A stretch of 57,486 nucleotides of DNA from NCBI GenBank assembly GCA_023151255.1, contig JAKLJG010000005.1:19570-77055 (forward strand), read 5' to 3'. Below the pieces are notes generated by a model. It saw only the letters and a list, made by a program, of their open reading frames with translations, ran no database searches and was not told the origin of the DNA. Shown piece by piece: positions 8,800 through 18,027 of the stretch (positions are counted from its first letter, which is position 1; each line of letters begins with the position of its first letter). Both the position numbers and the translations under genes were made by a program. The DNA is from Cyclobacteriaceae bacterium. GTDB taxonomy: Bacteria; Bacteroidota; Bacteroidia; Cytophagales; Cyclobacteriaceae.

Positions 8800-9368
8800 T
8801 TTTCGTTGACTAAGCGATTGTTCCTGGGGTACGTTTTCAGATAAGTCAATGTGTAGGTAATAGTTTGGTTGCCTTTTACAAATGAATAAACGCCCTCCAG
8901 AATATCAGGCTTCATCAAATCATAAACAAAGGTAAAGGTCATCACCTCTCCATCGGGCTCAAAATGTTTATAAATAAACCCGCCTCCTTCCGACAAACCG
9001 TTTATTTCGGCCACCACCGGATAGTCAGCGCCATCTTTATCGGTAATGGCAATTTCTATGTATTCATTTTTTGACTCGGGCCAGTCCTTTAAAATGGCTA
9101 TCGTAGCGTAGTTTTCCTTTCGGACCAACGTTCGTTCGCGTTCAACAGGCGAAAGCAGCGTTGGTCCTTTTTTTTTGATGATGCAGGATACTGAATAGAT
9201 GCCTTCGATGGATGTTTCAGCAAAATTTCGTGCGATATAGCGCCTAATCATCTCTTCGGCATTAACCATTTTATAAACAGATTTTTTCTGTGGCACCTTG
9301 AAAGAGAAAAGTTGAGCTCCGCAGTGAAAACTGAGCAGCACGAATAAACATGTAATACGAATAATCAT
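8796..9368 (-). CDS. Secreted protein of unknown function
   Basis: I do not recognise this 190-residue protein. It begins with a signal peptide (MIIRITCLFVLLSFHCGAQ). The remainder is soluble and rich in beta-strands (YATIAILKDW, YIEIAITDKDG, GFIYKHFEPDGEVMTFTF), with an N-terminal helical segment around residues 33-50. It lies 1 bp downstream of the lipoamide-dehydrogenase-like gene on the same strand and is probably cotranscribed with it. It converges on the deiodinase-like gene with a 4-bp overlap. No catalytic motif is apparent. Confidence 0.7.
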   Translation of the reverse strand: MIIRITCLFVLLSFHCGAQLFSFKVPQKKSVYKMVNAEEMIRRYIARNFAETSIEGIYSVSCIIKKKGPTLLSPVERERTLVRKENYATIAILKDWPESKNEYIEIAITDKDGADYPVVAEINGLSEGGGFIYKHFEPDGEVMTFTFVYDLMKPDILEGVYSFVKGNQTITYTLTYLKTYPRNNRLVNEN

Positions 9369-9369
9369 G

Positions 9370-10854
9370 TTAAAAATGCAAATCCTGGTAAACGCCCTGA
9401 GTGGAAGTACGGCATGAAAGTTTACCGGTTAATGCGCTTGGTTTAAACATGGATTTGCCCAGCAGCATCCGTACGCACTCCTGAATACCTTCAGTAATGG
9501 ATGGATGCGGATGAACACATTCAGCCAGTTCTTCAATGCCTTTATCCATTGAAATTAACAAGGCTACCGCCTGGATGGCACTGGAAGCATGGTTGCCAAC
9601 CACCTTCATACCCAGAATTTTCATGTGCGCATCATTGGTAACAAGTAATTTAATGAAACCCTGCGTATTGCGCTTGGCTATGGCCCTCGGGATGCAACTG
9701 TAGTCAAGGGTAACCACTTTATAGTCAATACTCTTTTCACGCGCCTGGGTTTCATTGAGTCCCACACCGGCCACTTCGGGATTCAAAAACATAATGGTGC
9801 TGATGTTCTCATATACCAGTTTACGCTCTGGCTTTCCAAAAATCTTTTCAACTGCGTAGCGGCCTTCCAGTTCGCCAACGTTTACCAATGAAATATCGGC
9901 CGTGATGTCGCCAACTGCATAAATATTCGACACGTTGGTTTGTGTGTCGTTATCTTCAATGCCCCGTTTGGAGATGTGTATATCCACCCGGTTTTCATCC
10001 CACAACTCCTCATAATTAGGTGTTCGCCCTACGGCTACCAGGGCTTTTTCAACATTAAAAATTTCTTTGCCTCCATCGGTATATTCCAGTTCATACTCCA
10101 CACGCCCATTCTTTATTTCCATTCGCACCAGGCGGGAATTGCGGTGTATCAGCACACCGCTGTTTTCCATGTTCCGCTCAATCACCCGCACCACATCTTC
10201 ATCTTCAAAGGGAAGTATCCGATCGCCTTTATCAATCAGGTGCACTTTTGTTTTACCGAACCCGGAAAAAATAGTGGCATACTCACAACCGATAACCCCT
10301 GCCCCGACAATCACCATGCTTTCGGGAAAGTCTTCCATGTTTTCAATTCCCTCACTGGTCATCACAATTTTTTCATCAATAGGCAACTCAGGCAAGTAGC
10401 GCGGCCGGCTGCCGGTGGCCAGAATGATGTAATCGGTTTTAACTACTTCTTTGTGCGCTCCGTTAACGATTTCAACTTCATGTTGGCTTATCAACCGGGC
10501 TGTTCCGGTTTTAAAGGTCAGCAACTTTGAGTAGGTCGAATCCTGCAGTAGGTGCATGTGCTCCTCCAGCAAGGTTTTTCGCTCGGTTACTGCCCTGCGT
10601 ACCTCAGCCTGAATTTCTTTATACGAGATGCTGGGAGCCTGAATGTTGTAGCGTTTTAAGCTTTTACGGAAACTTGCCGCCTCGCGCGATAACTCCCACC
10701 AGGTTTTTGATGAAAGTGCACCATTGGTTACACCCGCACCACCAACCCGGTTACGTTCAATCAATAAAACCTTCTTTTTGAAATCGAGTGCCCGCATAGC
10801 CGCAGCATAGCCTGAGGGGCCGGCACCAATAACAACCAAATCGAATTTTTCCAT
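9370..10854 (-). CDS. Lipoamide dehydrogenase-like flavoprotein lacking the redox cysteines
   Basis: A 494-residue member of the pyridine nucleotide-disulfide oxidoreductase family. The FAD site is VIGAGPSGYAAA (residue 8 on), the NAD(P) site VIVGAGVIGCEYA, and the second FAD motif IYAVGDIT. The C-terminal dimer domain keeps the His-Glu motif (HPHPSITE). The redox-active disulfide (GGxCxNxGCxPSK) is replaced by GGAGVTNGALSSK, so positions 41 and 46 are Gly and Ala. It thus cannot work as a dithiol dehydrogenase; a transhydrogenase, quinone reductase or other electron-transfer role is possible. It lies 55 bp downstream of the ctlX-type gene. Confidence 0.85.
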   Translation of the reverse strand: MEKFDLVVIGAGPSGYAAAMRALDFKKKVLLIERNRVGGAGVTNGALSSKTWWELSREAASFRKSLKRYNIQAPSISYKEIQAEVRRAVTERKTLLEEHMHLLQDSTYSKLLTFKTGTARLISQHEVEIVNGAHKEVVKTDYIILATGSRPRYLPELPIDEKIVMTSEGIENMEDFPESMVIVGAGVIGCEYATIFSGFGKTKVHLIDKGDRILPFEDEDVVRVIERNMENSGVLIHRNSRLVRMEIKNGRVEYELEYTDGGKEIFNVEKALVAVGRTPNYEELWDENRVDIHISKRGIEDNDTQTNVSNIYAVGDITADISLVNVGELEGRYAVEKIFGKPERKLVYENISTIMFLNPEVAGVGLNETQAREKSIDYKVVTLDYSCIPRAIAKRNTQGFIKLLVTNDAHMKILGMKVVGNHASSAIQAVALLISMDKGIEELAECVHPHPSITEGIQECVRMLLGKSMFKPSALTGKLSCRTSTQGVYQDLHF

Positions 10855-10909
10855 ACGAAAAAAGCCATTTACTATACTTGACCGGTTGCCAAGTTACTTG
10901 TTTAAATCA

Positions 10910-11842
10910 TCAATGCTGATCCCGCAAAGGCAAAAAATTACCGGCTATCATACACCGAACGCTGCCGCCTCCGTATTTTTCAATGGTGGGTATAGCAATG
11001 GGGATCATTTCAGCATAACGCGAGATGGCATCAACCTGGCCTGGTAAGAGCGAATTAAAGGCCTGTTCAGAAAGCAGCACGTATGTTTCATTATTTCGGT
11101 TTCTGACCTCAATCATATTCCCCGCAAATGCCCGCATCTGAGCATAGCTTATGGCTACCACTTTATGGCCGGTTGTGGCTAAGCTTTTTAAAAGAAGCTC
11201 CTGGTCTTCATCACCCCTGACCGCATCGAGGCAGATGGCCGCAAAATTAGAACCCACGCACATCATAACGTTGGTATGGTAAACTGGAATCCCCTGCTCA
11301 TCAACCGCATTAAAAATCAATGAAGTGAACCCTAATTTTTTAGCCACAGCAGTAACCAATGCTTCATGTGTTCTGGGTGAGCGGGCTGCGTAAGCTATCC
11401 GGTTAACGTAATCAAACACGAGGCTGCCGGTACCTTCCAGAAAGCGGTTTTGCTTTTCTTCACCGGTTATATCAACCACTGTATTAACAACAAAGCCCCT
11501 CTTTAACTGGCTCACAATATCCTGTCTGCGTTCGGCCCTTCGGTTTAGTGCCATCATCGGATAAAGCACAAGCGTACCATCATCGTGGAGCGAAATCCAG
11601 TTATTGGGAAACTGGGCATCGGGTTTTGCCGGCAGGGGTGTGTCATCAAATACATGCACGTCAAGGTCGTGCGAGCGCAACAAATCAACCATCCGATCAA
11701 ATTCCAATAGCACTTTTTGCCTGATAAATTCTTCGGCTACACTTTCTAATGGCTGTTGAAACATATTGGAACCGGCTGTATCCGGATTATATCCGAATGC
11801 GGCAGGGCGAATCATAAAAACAGAAGCAGGAGCCTGATGCAT
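10910..11842 (-). CDS. ctlX: CtlX-type amidinotransferase-fold hydrolase
   Basis: A 310-residue member of the guanidino-group-modifying superfamily, close to the citrulline-utilisation hydrolase CtlX group (VFMIRPAAFGYNPDTAGSN at the N-terminus). The expected pentein-fold residues are visible: PDAQFPNNWIS, EGTGSLVFD, the histidine in YHTNVMM, and the nucleophilic cysteine in GGGSVRCMIAGNF near the C-terminus. It probably hydrolyses arginine, citrulline or a similar ureido/guanidino compound. It heads a minus-strand group with the flavoprotein and secreted protein downstream and diverges from the PAP2 gene at 11912. The exact substrate cannot be read from sequence. Confidence 0.8.
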   Translation of the reverse strand: MHQAPASVFMIRPAAFGYNPDTAGSNMFQQPLESVAEEFIRQKVLLEFDRMVDLLRSHDLDVHVFDDTPLPAKPDAQFPNNWISLHDDGTLVLYPMMALNRRAERRQDIVSQLKRGFVVNTVVDITGEEKQNRFLEGTGSLVFDYVNRIAYAARSPRTHEALVTAVAKKLGFTSLIFNAVDEQGIPVYHTNVMMCVGSNFAAICLDAVRGDEDQELLLKSLATTGHKVVAISYAQMRAFAGNMIEVRNRNNETYVLLSEQAFNSLLPGQVDAISRYAEMIPIAIPTIEKYGGGSVRCMIAGNFLPLRDQH

Positions 11843-11911
11843 GGTATTGGAGTTACAATTATAAACTTAATTTTACAGCAGCCATACTGTTAATCCTTAT
11901 ACCCTAATACC

Positions 11912-12487
11912 ATGCTGGATACTTTGTTGGAACTTGATAAACAACTGCTGCTTTGGTTAAATGGTTTTCACGCCCCCTGGCTGGACCCGATAATGCTTTT
12001 GCTTACTAAAACCATCGCCTGGTTACCCTTATTTGGTTTATTATTATATGTTGTTATTAAAGATTATCGAAAAGAAAGCTGGCGCGTATTACTGGCCATT
12101 ACATTAACCATTGTACTTGCTGATCAACTAACCAGCAGCGTGATGAAACCATTTTTTGCACGACTTCGCCCATCGCGTGATCCGGAACTGACCGGTCTAA
12201 TTCATCTGGTTAATGGATTCAAAAGCGGACTGTACGGATTTGCCTCCAGCCATGCTGCCAACAGCTTTGGCGTTGCCATGTTGTTTTGGCTATTGTATAA
12301 ACAAAGGCGGAAGTGGATTTGGACTCTGTTTATATGGGCCGGATTTCTTTCTTATACACGCATTTACCTGGGAGTACATTTCCCTGGTGACATAGTAGTT
12401 GGTGCACTTGTTGGCATGGGCTGTGCACTATTAAGCCATTACCTATATACGCGTTTTTTAGAGCCCACTCAATCAACGCCAACTTAA
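11912..12487 (+). CDS. PAP2-family lipid phosphatase
   Basis: A membrane phosphatase of 191 residues with about five hydrophobic segments. The three family motifs are present: KPFFARLRP (KxxxxxxRP), YGFASSHAANSF (PSGH-type, here SSH) and SYTRIYLGVHFPGD (SRxxxxxHxxxD). Relatives dephosphorylate undecaprenyl pyrophosphate, phosphatidylglycerophosphate or lipid A. It could complement UppP encoded at 43013. It ends with a 4-bp overlap with the convergent DUF2807 gene. Confidence 0.88.
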   Translation: MLDTLLELDKQLLLWLNGFHAPWLDPIMLLLTKTIAWLPLFGLLLYVVIKDYRKESWRVLLAITLTIVLADQLTSSVMKPFFARLRPSRDPELTGLIHLVNGFKSGLYGFASSHAANSFGVAMLFWLLYKQRRKWIWTLFIWAGFLSYTRIYLGVHFPGDIVVGALVGMGCALLSHYLYTRFLEPTQSTPT

Positions 12488-13191
12488 TTGTCTCTTCCCC
12501 TTACCTCAGCACCAAAGTTGGTGTTGGTGTGGCGCACTGCCGGACTTCCTGCATAGTCAACCACGGCACCCAATCCGGCAGAAACCTCAATCTCATCGGT
12601 TACAGAAACAAAAACTTCTGAGCCCATGCTCGCCTTTATATAAGCCGATTTACTCTGCAGTTGCCGGGCTTTAATAACACCACCCATACTTGATTTCACT
12701 TCGAGGTATTCGGTACGACCATTTATACGGGCTACTGCACCCATGTTTGATTTAAGATACAAATTCTTAGCCAGCACCTCCATGGATACTTCAGCGCCCA
12801 TGCTGCAATCAATTGCCAGGTTTTTTGATTTTACCCTGTCGGATGTGGTAACCACAGCACCCGCGCTTGCTTTGATTTCGTCAATATCGGTGTAATAAAC
12901 TTTCACACGGATGTACTCATCCCACTTCGAATCGGAACTCCAGTCGTTAAAATAATGGCGGTTCCGTACTTTAAGTTTTAACGTATTGCCGCTAACACCA
13001 GCCACCACGTCTTTCGAATCAACTCCTTTATAATCCAGTTCAACACGGTTTTTGTCGGAGTAAATCAGTTCCACATCAAACGGTCCAAATACATCAAGAG
13101 CATTGAAAGTTTCCAGATTAACCGATTGCCTTTGTGCCCAAACAAGTGCTGGGAGCAGGTAGAATAAGGTCAGAATAAACTTTTTAATCAT
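12484..13191 (-). CDS. DUF2807 (head GIN domain) secreted protein
   Basis: A 235-residue protein with a signal peptide (MIKKFILTLFYLLPALVWAQ) and a putative auto-transporter-type adhesin head domain, DUF2807. This domain forms a right-handed beta-helix, seen here as short repeating strands with small residues (KNLAIDCSMGAEVSM, KNLYLKSNMGAVARI, EYLEVKSSMGGVIKA, KSAYIKASMGSEVFV). Function is unknown; it is probably periplasmic or surface exposed. It is the last gene of a minus-strand group with ribE, 50 bp downstream of it. Confidence 0.85.
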   Translation of the reverse strand: MIKKFILTLFYLLPALVWAQRQSVNLETFNALDVFGPFDVELIYSDKNRVELDYKGVDSKDVVAGVSGNTLKLKVRNRHYFNDWSSDSKWDEYIRVKVYYTDIDEIKASAGAVVTTSDRVKSKNLAIDCSMGAEVSMEVLAKNLYLKSNMGAVARINGRTEYLEVKSSMGGVIKARQLQSKSAYIKASMGSEVFVSVTDEIEVSAGLGAVVDYAGSPAVRHTNTNFGAEVRGRDN

Positions 13192-13241
13192 GATTTAGCG
13201 GGTTATAAGCAAATGACGACTGCCGGAGTCAAAAGGTTGCG

Positions 13242-13832
13242 TCATCCCCGTTGTTTTAATAGCCGCTGCACGTATTTACCAATAATATCAAACTCAAGGT
13301 TCACCCGGTCACCGGGCCGCAGGCTTTGAAAATTGGTGTTTTCGAACGTGTAAGGAATAATAGTGACTGTAAAGCCGTTCTCCTTAATATTAAAGCAGGT
13401 GAGGCTTATCCCATCAACACTAATAGAGCCTTTTTCAACGGTAATGTTTCCGGCTGAGGGGTCATACTCAAAGTCAAACAACCAACTGCCACCAACTTCC
13501 TGAACGCGTACGCAAGTACCCACCTGGTCAACATGCCCCTGAACAATGTGGCCATCGAAGCGACCATTGGCCGCCATGCAACGTTCAAGGTTAATTTGAC
13601 TTCCCTCCTTCCAACGATCCAGTGTTGATTTTTTTAATGTCTCATCCACTGCGGTAACCCAATGCTTACCGCCTTCCGCCTTCGTTACCGTAAGGCACAC
13701 ACCGTTGTGCGAAACACTTTGATCAGTTTTTAATTCCTGAGATATCGGACTACTGATACAAAAATGTTTGTTGGTCTGATCGGTAACAATACGCTCAACT
13801 TTACCCAAGGCCTCAATAATTCCTGTAAACAT
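13242..13832 (-). CDS. ribE: Riboflavin synthase, alpha subunit
   Basis: Dismutates two molecules of 6,7-dimethyl-8-ribityllumazine to riboflavin. The 196 residues hold two lumazine-binding barrels. The first begins MFTGIIEALGKV with SVSHNGVCLTV; the second, from about residue 97, contains GHIVQGHVDQVG and KGSISVDGISLTC. Its start is 1 bp after the stop of the upstream M20 amidohydrolase, so the two are probably cotranscribed. The ribF product at 44463 uses the riboflavin made here. Confidence 0.95.
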   Translation of the reverse strand: MFTGIIEALGKVERIVTDQTNKHFCISSPISQELKTDQSVSHNGVCLTVTKAEGGKHWVTAVDETLKKSTLDRWKEGSQINLERCMAANGRFDGHIVQGHVDQVGTCVRVQEVGGSWLFDFEYDPSAGNITVEKGSISVDGISLTCFNIKENGFTVTIIPYTFENTNFQSLRPGDRVNLEFDIIGKYVQRLLKQRG

Positions 13833-13833
13833 T

Positions 13834-15477
13834 CTATTTCTTCGACTCTAACTTTTGAATTGCTTGCTTTTGATCAGGCCGCAAGGTAGGATATTGAATA
13901 CCCAATTGCTCAAGATAGGTTTTATATTTTGCCGGATTGTAATAAAGCGGCTTGAGCTTGGGTTTGTACTCCTCCATAATTTTCTGGTTCAGGTAAATAG
14001 CAGGATTATCTTTCTCGCCTACCAGTGGTGTGTACTGTATTTCTTTGGTTTGTTCGTTTTTATAATAAGTCCATGCATTAACAAGGATTTCGGGCTTCAA
14101 TAACATATCGAGCAACGTCATGGCTTCAGCCCTGGCTCCATAAAGTATTCCCTTATGAGCAATGGGTGTGGCCATGGTAATGGCGTTGCTCCAATGGTGA
14201 CCGGGCAGGCCGGGAATATTTGATGGATAACGAAGAACTATTGTGGGCAGCGACCAACTGATGTCGGCAATGTCATCAGAGCCTCCGCCCATGGCCATAA
14301 GCTGGCGACCCATAACGTTGATTGACCCTGTAGGACTTGGAAGACCAAGCGTATCCAGTTTTACGGCCAGGCCTTCCACTTTAGGTGCTTTCATTTCCAA
14401 CTGCACTGCTTTGGCCAACAGCTGGTCTTCGGCCGACCACTGGGGCAACCCAACTTTCTTTATGTTTTCGTACATCGCTTCGGCAAGCGGTTTGTTAAAG
14501 TGGCCGGGCCATGCCGAGCCAAGAATTTCATAAGTGAACTTGGTGTCGGTCATCATGGCCGCGCCTTCGGCAATTTTTAAACCGGTATCGAATAATTTCT
14601 TGATATCCGGGTAGGTTCGCTCACGGAAATAATACCATACCGATGCCTTAGAGGGAACAACATTAGGCTGGTCACCTCCATCGGAAATAACATAGTGCGA
14701 TCGTTGGGTGAGTTCAAGGTGCTCACGCCTGAAGTTCCAGCCGATGTTCATTAACTCCACTGCATCGAGAGCACTTCGTCCACGCCACGGTGCGCCCGCG
14801 GCATGAGCTGCTGATCCTTCAAAATTAAACCGAACGGAAACCAATCCGTTCATACCCGAATCGCCATACGATACGCCCAGGTTGTTGCCAACGTGGGTAA
14901 AAATGCAGGCATCAACATCCTTGAAATAGCCGGCACGCACGTAATACGCTTTTGTACCCACAAGTTCTTCGGCAATACCGGGCCACAACATCAGCGTACC
15001 GGAAATTTTTTCGCGCTCCATAATTTTTTTGAGCGCCAATGCCGCAATAATGTTAACAGCCTGGCCTGAGTTATGACCTTCACCATGGCCGGGTGCACCT
15101 TCTACCAGAGGATCATGATAAGCAACACCGGGCTTCTGCGAGGCTTTGGGAATGCAGTCTACATCCGAACCAAGCGCGATCAGCGGTTTGCCCGAGCCCC
15201 ACGTGGCAATCCAGGCTGTGGGCACACCGGCTATTCCCTTCTGCACTTTAAATCCGTTTTTCTCCAGCAGTGTGGTGAGGTACGTAAAGGTTTCAAATTC
15301 CTGAAAGCCAAGCTCGGCAAAACTGAAAAGCATGTCGTTAATTTGCTGGCCAAGCGGAGCCAGCTTTTCAACTTCTGCAACTGCCTCAGTCTTTAGTTTT
15401 TCAAGTTTCTGAATTTCGGGTTGGGCGTAAACCAACAACGATGCGGATAGCAGAAGGAAGGTAAAAATTCGTATCAT
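13834..15477 (-). CDS. M20-family amidohydrolase, exported (AbgB-like)
   Basis: A 547-residue zinc-dependent peptidase/amidohydrolase with a signal peptide (MIRIFTFLLLSASLLVYAQ). Metal-site segments are GSDVDCIPK, APGHGEGHNSGQAVN and the catalytic pair in IAEELVGTKAY. The dimerisation/lid insert contains SAAHAAGAPWRGRSALDA, and HHWSNAI lies near the end. The closest relatives are AbgB-type subunits that split p-aminobenzoyl-glutamate-like amides. The extra length relative to cytosolic AbgB is due to the signal peptide and a C-terminal extension of about 80 residues. The natural substrate is unknown. Confidence 0.85.
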   Translation of the reverse strand: MIRIFTFLLLSASLLVYAQPEIQKLEKLKTEAVAEVEKLAPLGQQINDMLFSFAELGFQEFETFTYLTTLLEKNGFKVQKGIAGVPTAWIATWGSGKPLIALGSDVDCIPKASQKPGVAYHDPLVEGAPGHGEGHNSGQAVNIIAALALKKIMEREKISGTLMLWPGIAEELVGTKAYYVRAGYFKDVDACIFTHVGNNLGVSYGDSGMNGLVSVRFNFEGSAAHAAGAPWRGRSALDAVELMNIGWNFRREHLELTQRSHYVISDGGDQPNVVPSKASVWYYFRERTYPDIKKLFDTGLKIAEGAAMMTDTKFTYEILGSAWPGHFNKPLAEAMYENIKKVGLPQWSAEDQLLAKAVQLEMKAPKVEGLAVKLDTLGLPSPTGSINVMGRQLMAMGGGSDDIADISWSLPTIVLRYPSNIPGLPGHHWSNAITMATPIAHKGILYGARAEAMTLLDMLLKPEILVNAWTYYKNEQTKEIQYTPLVGEKDNPAIYLNQKIMEEYKPKLKPLYYNPAKYKTYLEQLGIQYPTLRPDQKQAIQKLESKK

Positions 15478-15594
15478 AGTAAGGCCAGGTTTAGATGTCG
15501 TTTCCGAAAGTAACGTATTCTAGAAGCTCAACCAAATGCAATTATGTTACCGGAAACAAACGATTTTGCCCTAAAATCAAACAAAAATACAATA

Positions 15595-15626
15595 TTTGGT
15601 TTACATTATAAACTATTTTATGTTTG
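15595..15626 (+). promoter_or_regulatory. Bacteroidota-type promoter
   Basis: TTTG at 15595-15598, a 20-bp spacer and TATGTTTG at 15619-15626 match TTTG-N19/21-TAnnTTTG without mismatch. It would drive the membrane protein/regulator pair that starts at 15645, giving a 5' leader of only about a dozen bases. Confidence 0.65.
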
Positions 15627-15644
15627 TACCGTTAAAGCCGGAAT

Positions 15645-16232
15645 ATGAAAACCAAACACGACAACCTGAACCCGCAAGAAAGCCTGGAGCTGATTAAAAG
15701 CATGATTAACCAAGCGAAGGGAAACATCGGACGCAGCAGCTTTTACTTCTTGTTGTGGGGATGGGTAATTGCCCTCTGTAATTTCGGCATGTATGTGATT
15801 TTTAAATTTACAAGTTTTCCACACAACGCACCCTACATATGGCTACTTGTTGTACCGGCTTGGATTATCACCCTTATCCATGCCAATAAGCAACAAAAGC
15901 AAAGAGGCGCTACAACACACCTTGACGAAATAAATAAGTGGCTATGGATTACCATGGCCATCAGTATTTTACCAGTTTGGTTTTTTGGAGCCAAGTTAAA
16001 CTGGATGATTAACGCCATTGTTATGATGCCTATTGGCTCGGCTACTTTTCTTTCGGGAATAATTATTCGATTCAGGCCACTCATACTTGGTGGTATAACA
16101 TTCTGGTTTGCCGGTATTGCATGTTACCTGGTCACCCCCTCCGAACAAATTCTGATTGGCGGCCTTGCTGTTATGCTGGGCTATTTAATTCCGGGTTACA
16201 TGTTAAAAAATCAGCGGGAGAAAAATGTTTAA
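15645..16232 (+). CDS. Multi-pass membrane protein, partner of a winged-helix regulator
   Basis: A 195-residue protein with a short soluble N-terminus (NLNPQESLELIKSMINQAKG) and about five hydrophobic segments between residues 30 and 188. The N-terminal motif recurs in Bacteroidota membrane proteins encoded beside small HTH regulators. It overlaps the regulator gene by 8 bp, which suggests coupled translation and a joint role such as membrane signal sensing. Biochemical function is unknown. Confidence 0.75.
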   Translation: MKTKHDNLNPQESLELIKSMINQAKGNIGRSSFYFLLWGWVIALCNFGMYVIFKFTSFPHNAPYIWLLVVPAWIITLIHANKQQKQRGATTHLDEINKWLWITMAISILPVWFFGAKLNWMINAIVMMPIGSATFLSGIIIRFRPLILGGITFWFAGIACYLVTPSEQILIGGLAVMLGYLIPGYMLKNQREKNV

Positions 16233-16509
16233 AGAACTTGATCCGCTGCTGCATTCGCAATTGCGCCTGGGGGTGATGTCTTTACTCATGAGTGTGGAGT
16301 CGGCAGAGTTTACATTTCTAAAAGAGAAAACCAATGCAACGGCTGGCAACTTAAGTGTGCAACTGGATAAACTTTCGGAAGCAGGTTACATCACCATTGA
16401 AAAATCGTTCAAAGGAAAGAAACCGCTCACTACGTGTACCATAACAAAAAAGGGAATGAAGGCTTTTGAAGAATATGTGAATGCACTGAAACAATACATT
16501 AAACCATAA
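16225..16509 (+). CDS. Winged-helix transcriptional regulator (ArsR/MarR-like, HTH_34 type)
   Basis: A 94-residue single-domain DNA-binding protein. The recognition region is FTFLKEKTNATAGNLSVQLDKLSEAGYI, with a wing at KSFKGKKPLTTCTITKKG. This family typically auto-represses its own operon. It overlaps the membrane protein gene upstream and is followed 41 bp later by the hydrolase gene, which may belong to the same unit. Confidence 0.85.
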   Translation: MFKELDPLLHSQLRLGVMSLLMSVESAEFTFLKEKTNATAGNLSVQLDKLSEAGYITIEKSFKGKKPLTTCTITKKGMKAFEEYVNALKQYIKP

Positions 16510-16550
16510 TTTTTTTATTCATTTAGTTAATAATATAAACCAGTTTACAA

Positions 16551-17450
16551 ATGAAAACAAACACAAAAAAAATCCTTCTGGCAGCGGGCCTGCTTATTTG
16601 TATTCTCGCCATCTATGTGCTTCAATCAGAAGCAACCGCCAGCCCATCTTTTAAAGTTGAAAAAGTTGGAAGAGGGAAAAAGCACATTATTCTTATTCCC
16701 GGACTGACCTGCCCGGGTGATGTTTGGAATGAAACTGTAGAACGTTACAAAAAGAATTATACCTGTCATTTGATTTCCCTTCCGGGTTTTGCGGGAACCC
16801 CGGCTATTGAAACGGCTGAGTACCTGAAAACCATGCGCGATGAACTTATCGGGTATATCAAAGACAACAAGTTAAAGAAACCAATTCTGGTTGGTCATAG
16901 TCTGGGTGGCTTCTTAAGTCTGTGGATTAGTGCAGTTGAACCGGATTTAGTTGGTGCAAATTTCATCGTTGATGCGCTCCCCTACTTTCCGGCCATTCAG
17001 AATCCATCGGCCACTGTAGAGTCAATGAAACCTGTGGCTGCCAGTATGCGCGACATGATGAAAAACGCAACACCCGAACAAACAAAGAAAAGTCAGCAAT
17101 ATTACCTGAGCACCATGGCATCAGCACCCGATAAACTTGAATTGATTGGCCGCTGGGGAATTGAATCGCACGCGCCTACCGTGGCGCAGGCCATGTATGA
17201 ACTTCAAACCATCGACTTGCGAAATGATGTTGCCACCATTAAAGTACCCGTAACAGTTTTGGGTGCATGGATAGCCTACAAAGATTATGGCGTAACACAT
17301 GAAAGCACATTAAAGAATTTCTCTGATCAATATCAACACGTGAAAAATGTAAACATCCAATTAACCGATACTGCGAAACACTTCATTATGTATGATGATC
17401 CGAAGTGGTTTTTTGAACAGATGGACAGGTTTCTTATCAACAACAAATAA
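16551..17450 (+). CDS. Alpha/beta hydrolase, exported or membrane-anchored
   Basis: A 299-residue esterase/lipase-type protein. An N-terminal hydrophobic segment (residues 8-25) acts as signal or anchor. The nucleophile is Ser117 in VGHSLGG, the oxyanion loop is in LIPGLTCPG, and the terminal histidine is in DTAKHFIMYDDP. An acidic partner probably lies near VLGAWIAYKDYG. Its substrate is unknown. It sits between the regulator gene and a small secreted protein gene, all on the plus strand. Confidence 0.85.
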   Translation: MKTNTKKILLAAGLLICILAIYVLQSEATASPSFKVEKVGRGKKHIILIPGLTCPGDVWNETVERYKKNYTCHLISLPGFAGTPAIETAEYLKTMRDELIGYIKDNKLKKPILVGHSLGGFLSLWISAVEPDLVGANFIVDALPYFPAIQNPSATVESMKPVAASMRDMMKNATPEQTKKSQQYYLSTMASAPDKLELIGRWGIESHAPTVAQAMYELQTIDLRNDVATIKVPVTVLGAWIAYKDYGVTHESTLKNFSDQYQHVKNVNIQLTDTAKHFIMYDDPKWFFEQMDRFLINNK

Positions 17451-17460
17451 ATACTATCAA

Positions 17461-17994
17461 ATGAAATCATTAATCATCATTGTCATCACTTTTTTGGGAA
17501 ACGTGCTGGCACAAGCCCAGGGAACTGCACCCGAAAGTTTAAAACAGGAAATGCAAAAACTGGATTACATGGCCGGTAAATGGAAAGGCGAAGCCTCCAT
17601 GCGCCAACCCAACGGAACGTTGTTGAAAGTAAATCAGGAAGAAGACATCCAATTCAAACTGGATGGAACCATTCTGCTAATTGAAGGTACCGGTCGCAAC
17701 CCTGAAGAGGGGAAAGTCTCCTTTAATGCATTGGCGATTATTTCTTACGATCTGCAGAAAAAAGAATTCCAAATGAAATCACATGTGATGAATGGTAATC
17801 AGACCAATGCCTATTTTAAAATCGTGAAAGAAAATCATTTTGAATGGGGCTTTGACACCCCACAAAAGGCAAAGATCCGTTACAATATCATTCTAAACCC
17901 ATCAGATAAATCCTGGATCGAAAAGGGCGAATATTCGCCGGATGGCAATAACTGGTTTCCATTTATTGAAATGAACTTGACAAAGTTAGACTAA
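17461..17994 (+). CDS. Secreted DUF1579-like protein
   Basis: The start at ATG 17461 gives a 177-residue protein with a clear signal peptide (MKSLIIIVITFLGNVLAQAQ). A longer frame to 17392 overlaps the hydrolase gene and has no such signal, so it is rejected. The mature part (LDYMAGKWKGEASMR onward) is a beta-rich barrel of the type that starts with a WxG strand, as in DUF1579 and related lipocalin-like proteins. Ligand and role are unknown. It follows the hydrolase gene by 10 bp. Confidence 0.75.
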   Translation: MKSLIIIVITFLGNVLAQAQGTAPESLKQEMQKLDYMAGKWKGEASMRQPNGTLLKVNQEEDIQFKLDGTILLIEGTGRNPEEGKVSFNALAIISYDLQKKEFQMKSHVMNGNQTNAYFKIVKENHFEWGFDTPQKAKIRYNIILNPSDKSWIEKGEYSPDGNNWFPFIEMNLTKLD

Positions 17995-18027
17995 CTTAAA
18001 TTCCTACAACTTTAAAGCCCATACTTT

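Noticed and set aside
9940-10530. 196-codon plus-strand frame opposite the lipoamide-dehydrogenase-like gene
   Set aside because: It is antisense to a well-conserved flavoprotein and shows no domain or signal.
17392-17460. Longer N-terminus for the DUF1579-like protein
   Set aside because: It overlaps the hydrolase gene in another frame and hides the clear signal peptide that begins at ATG 17461.
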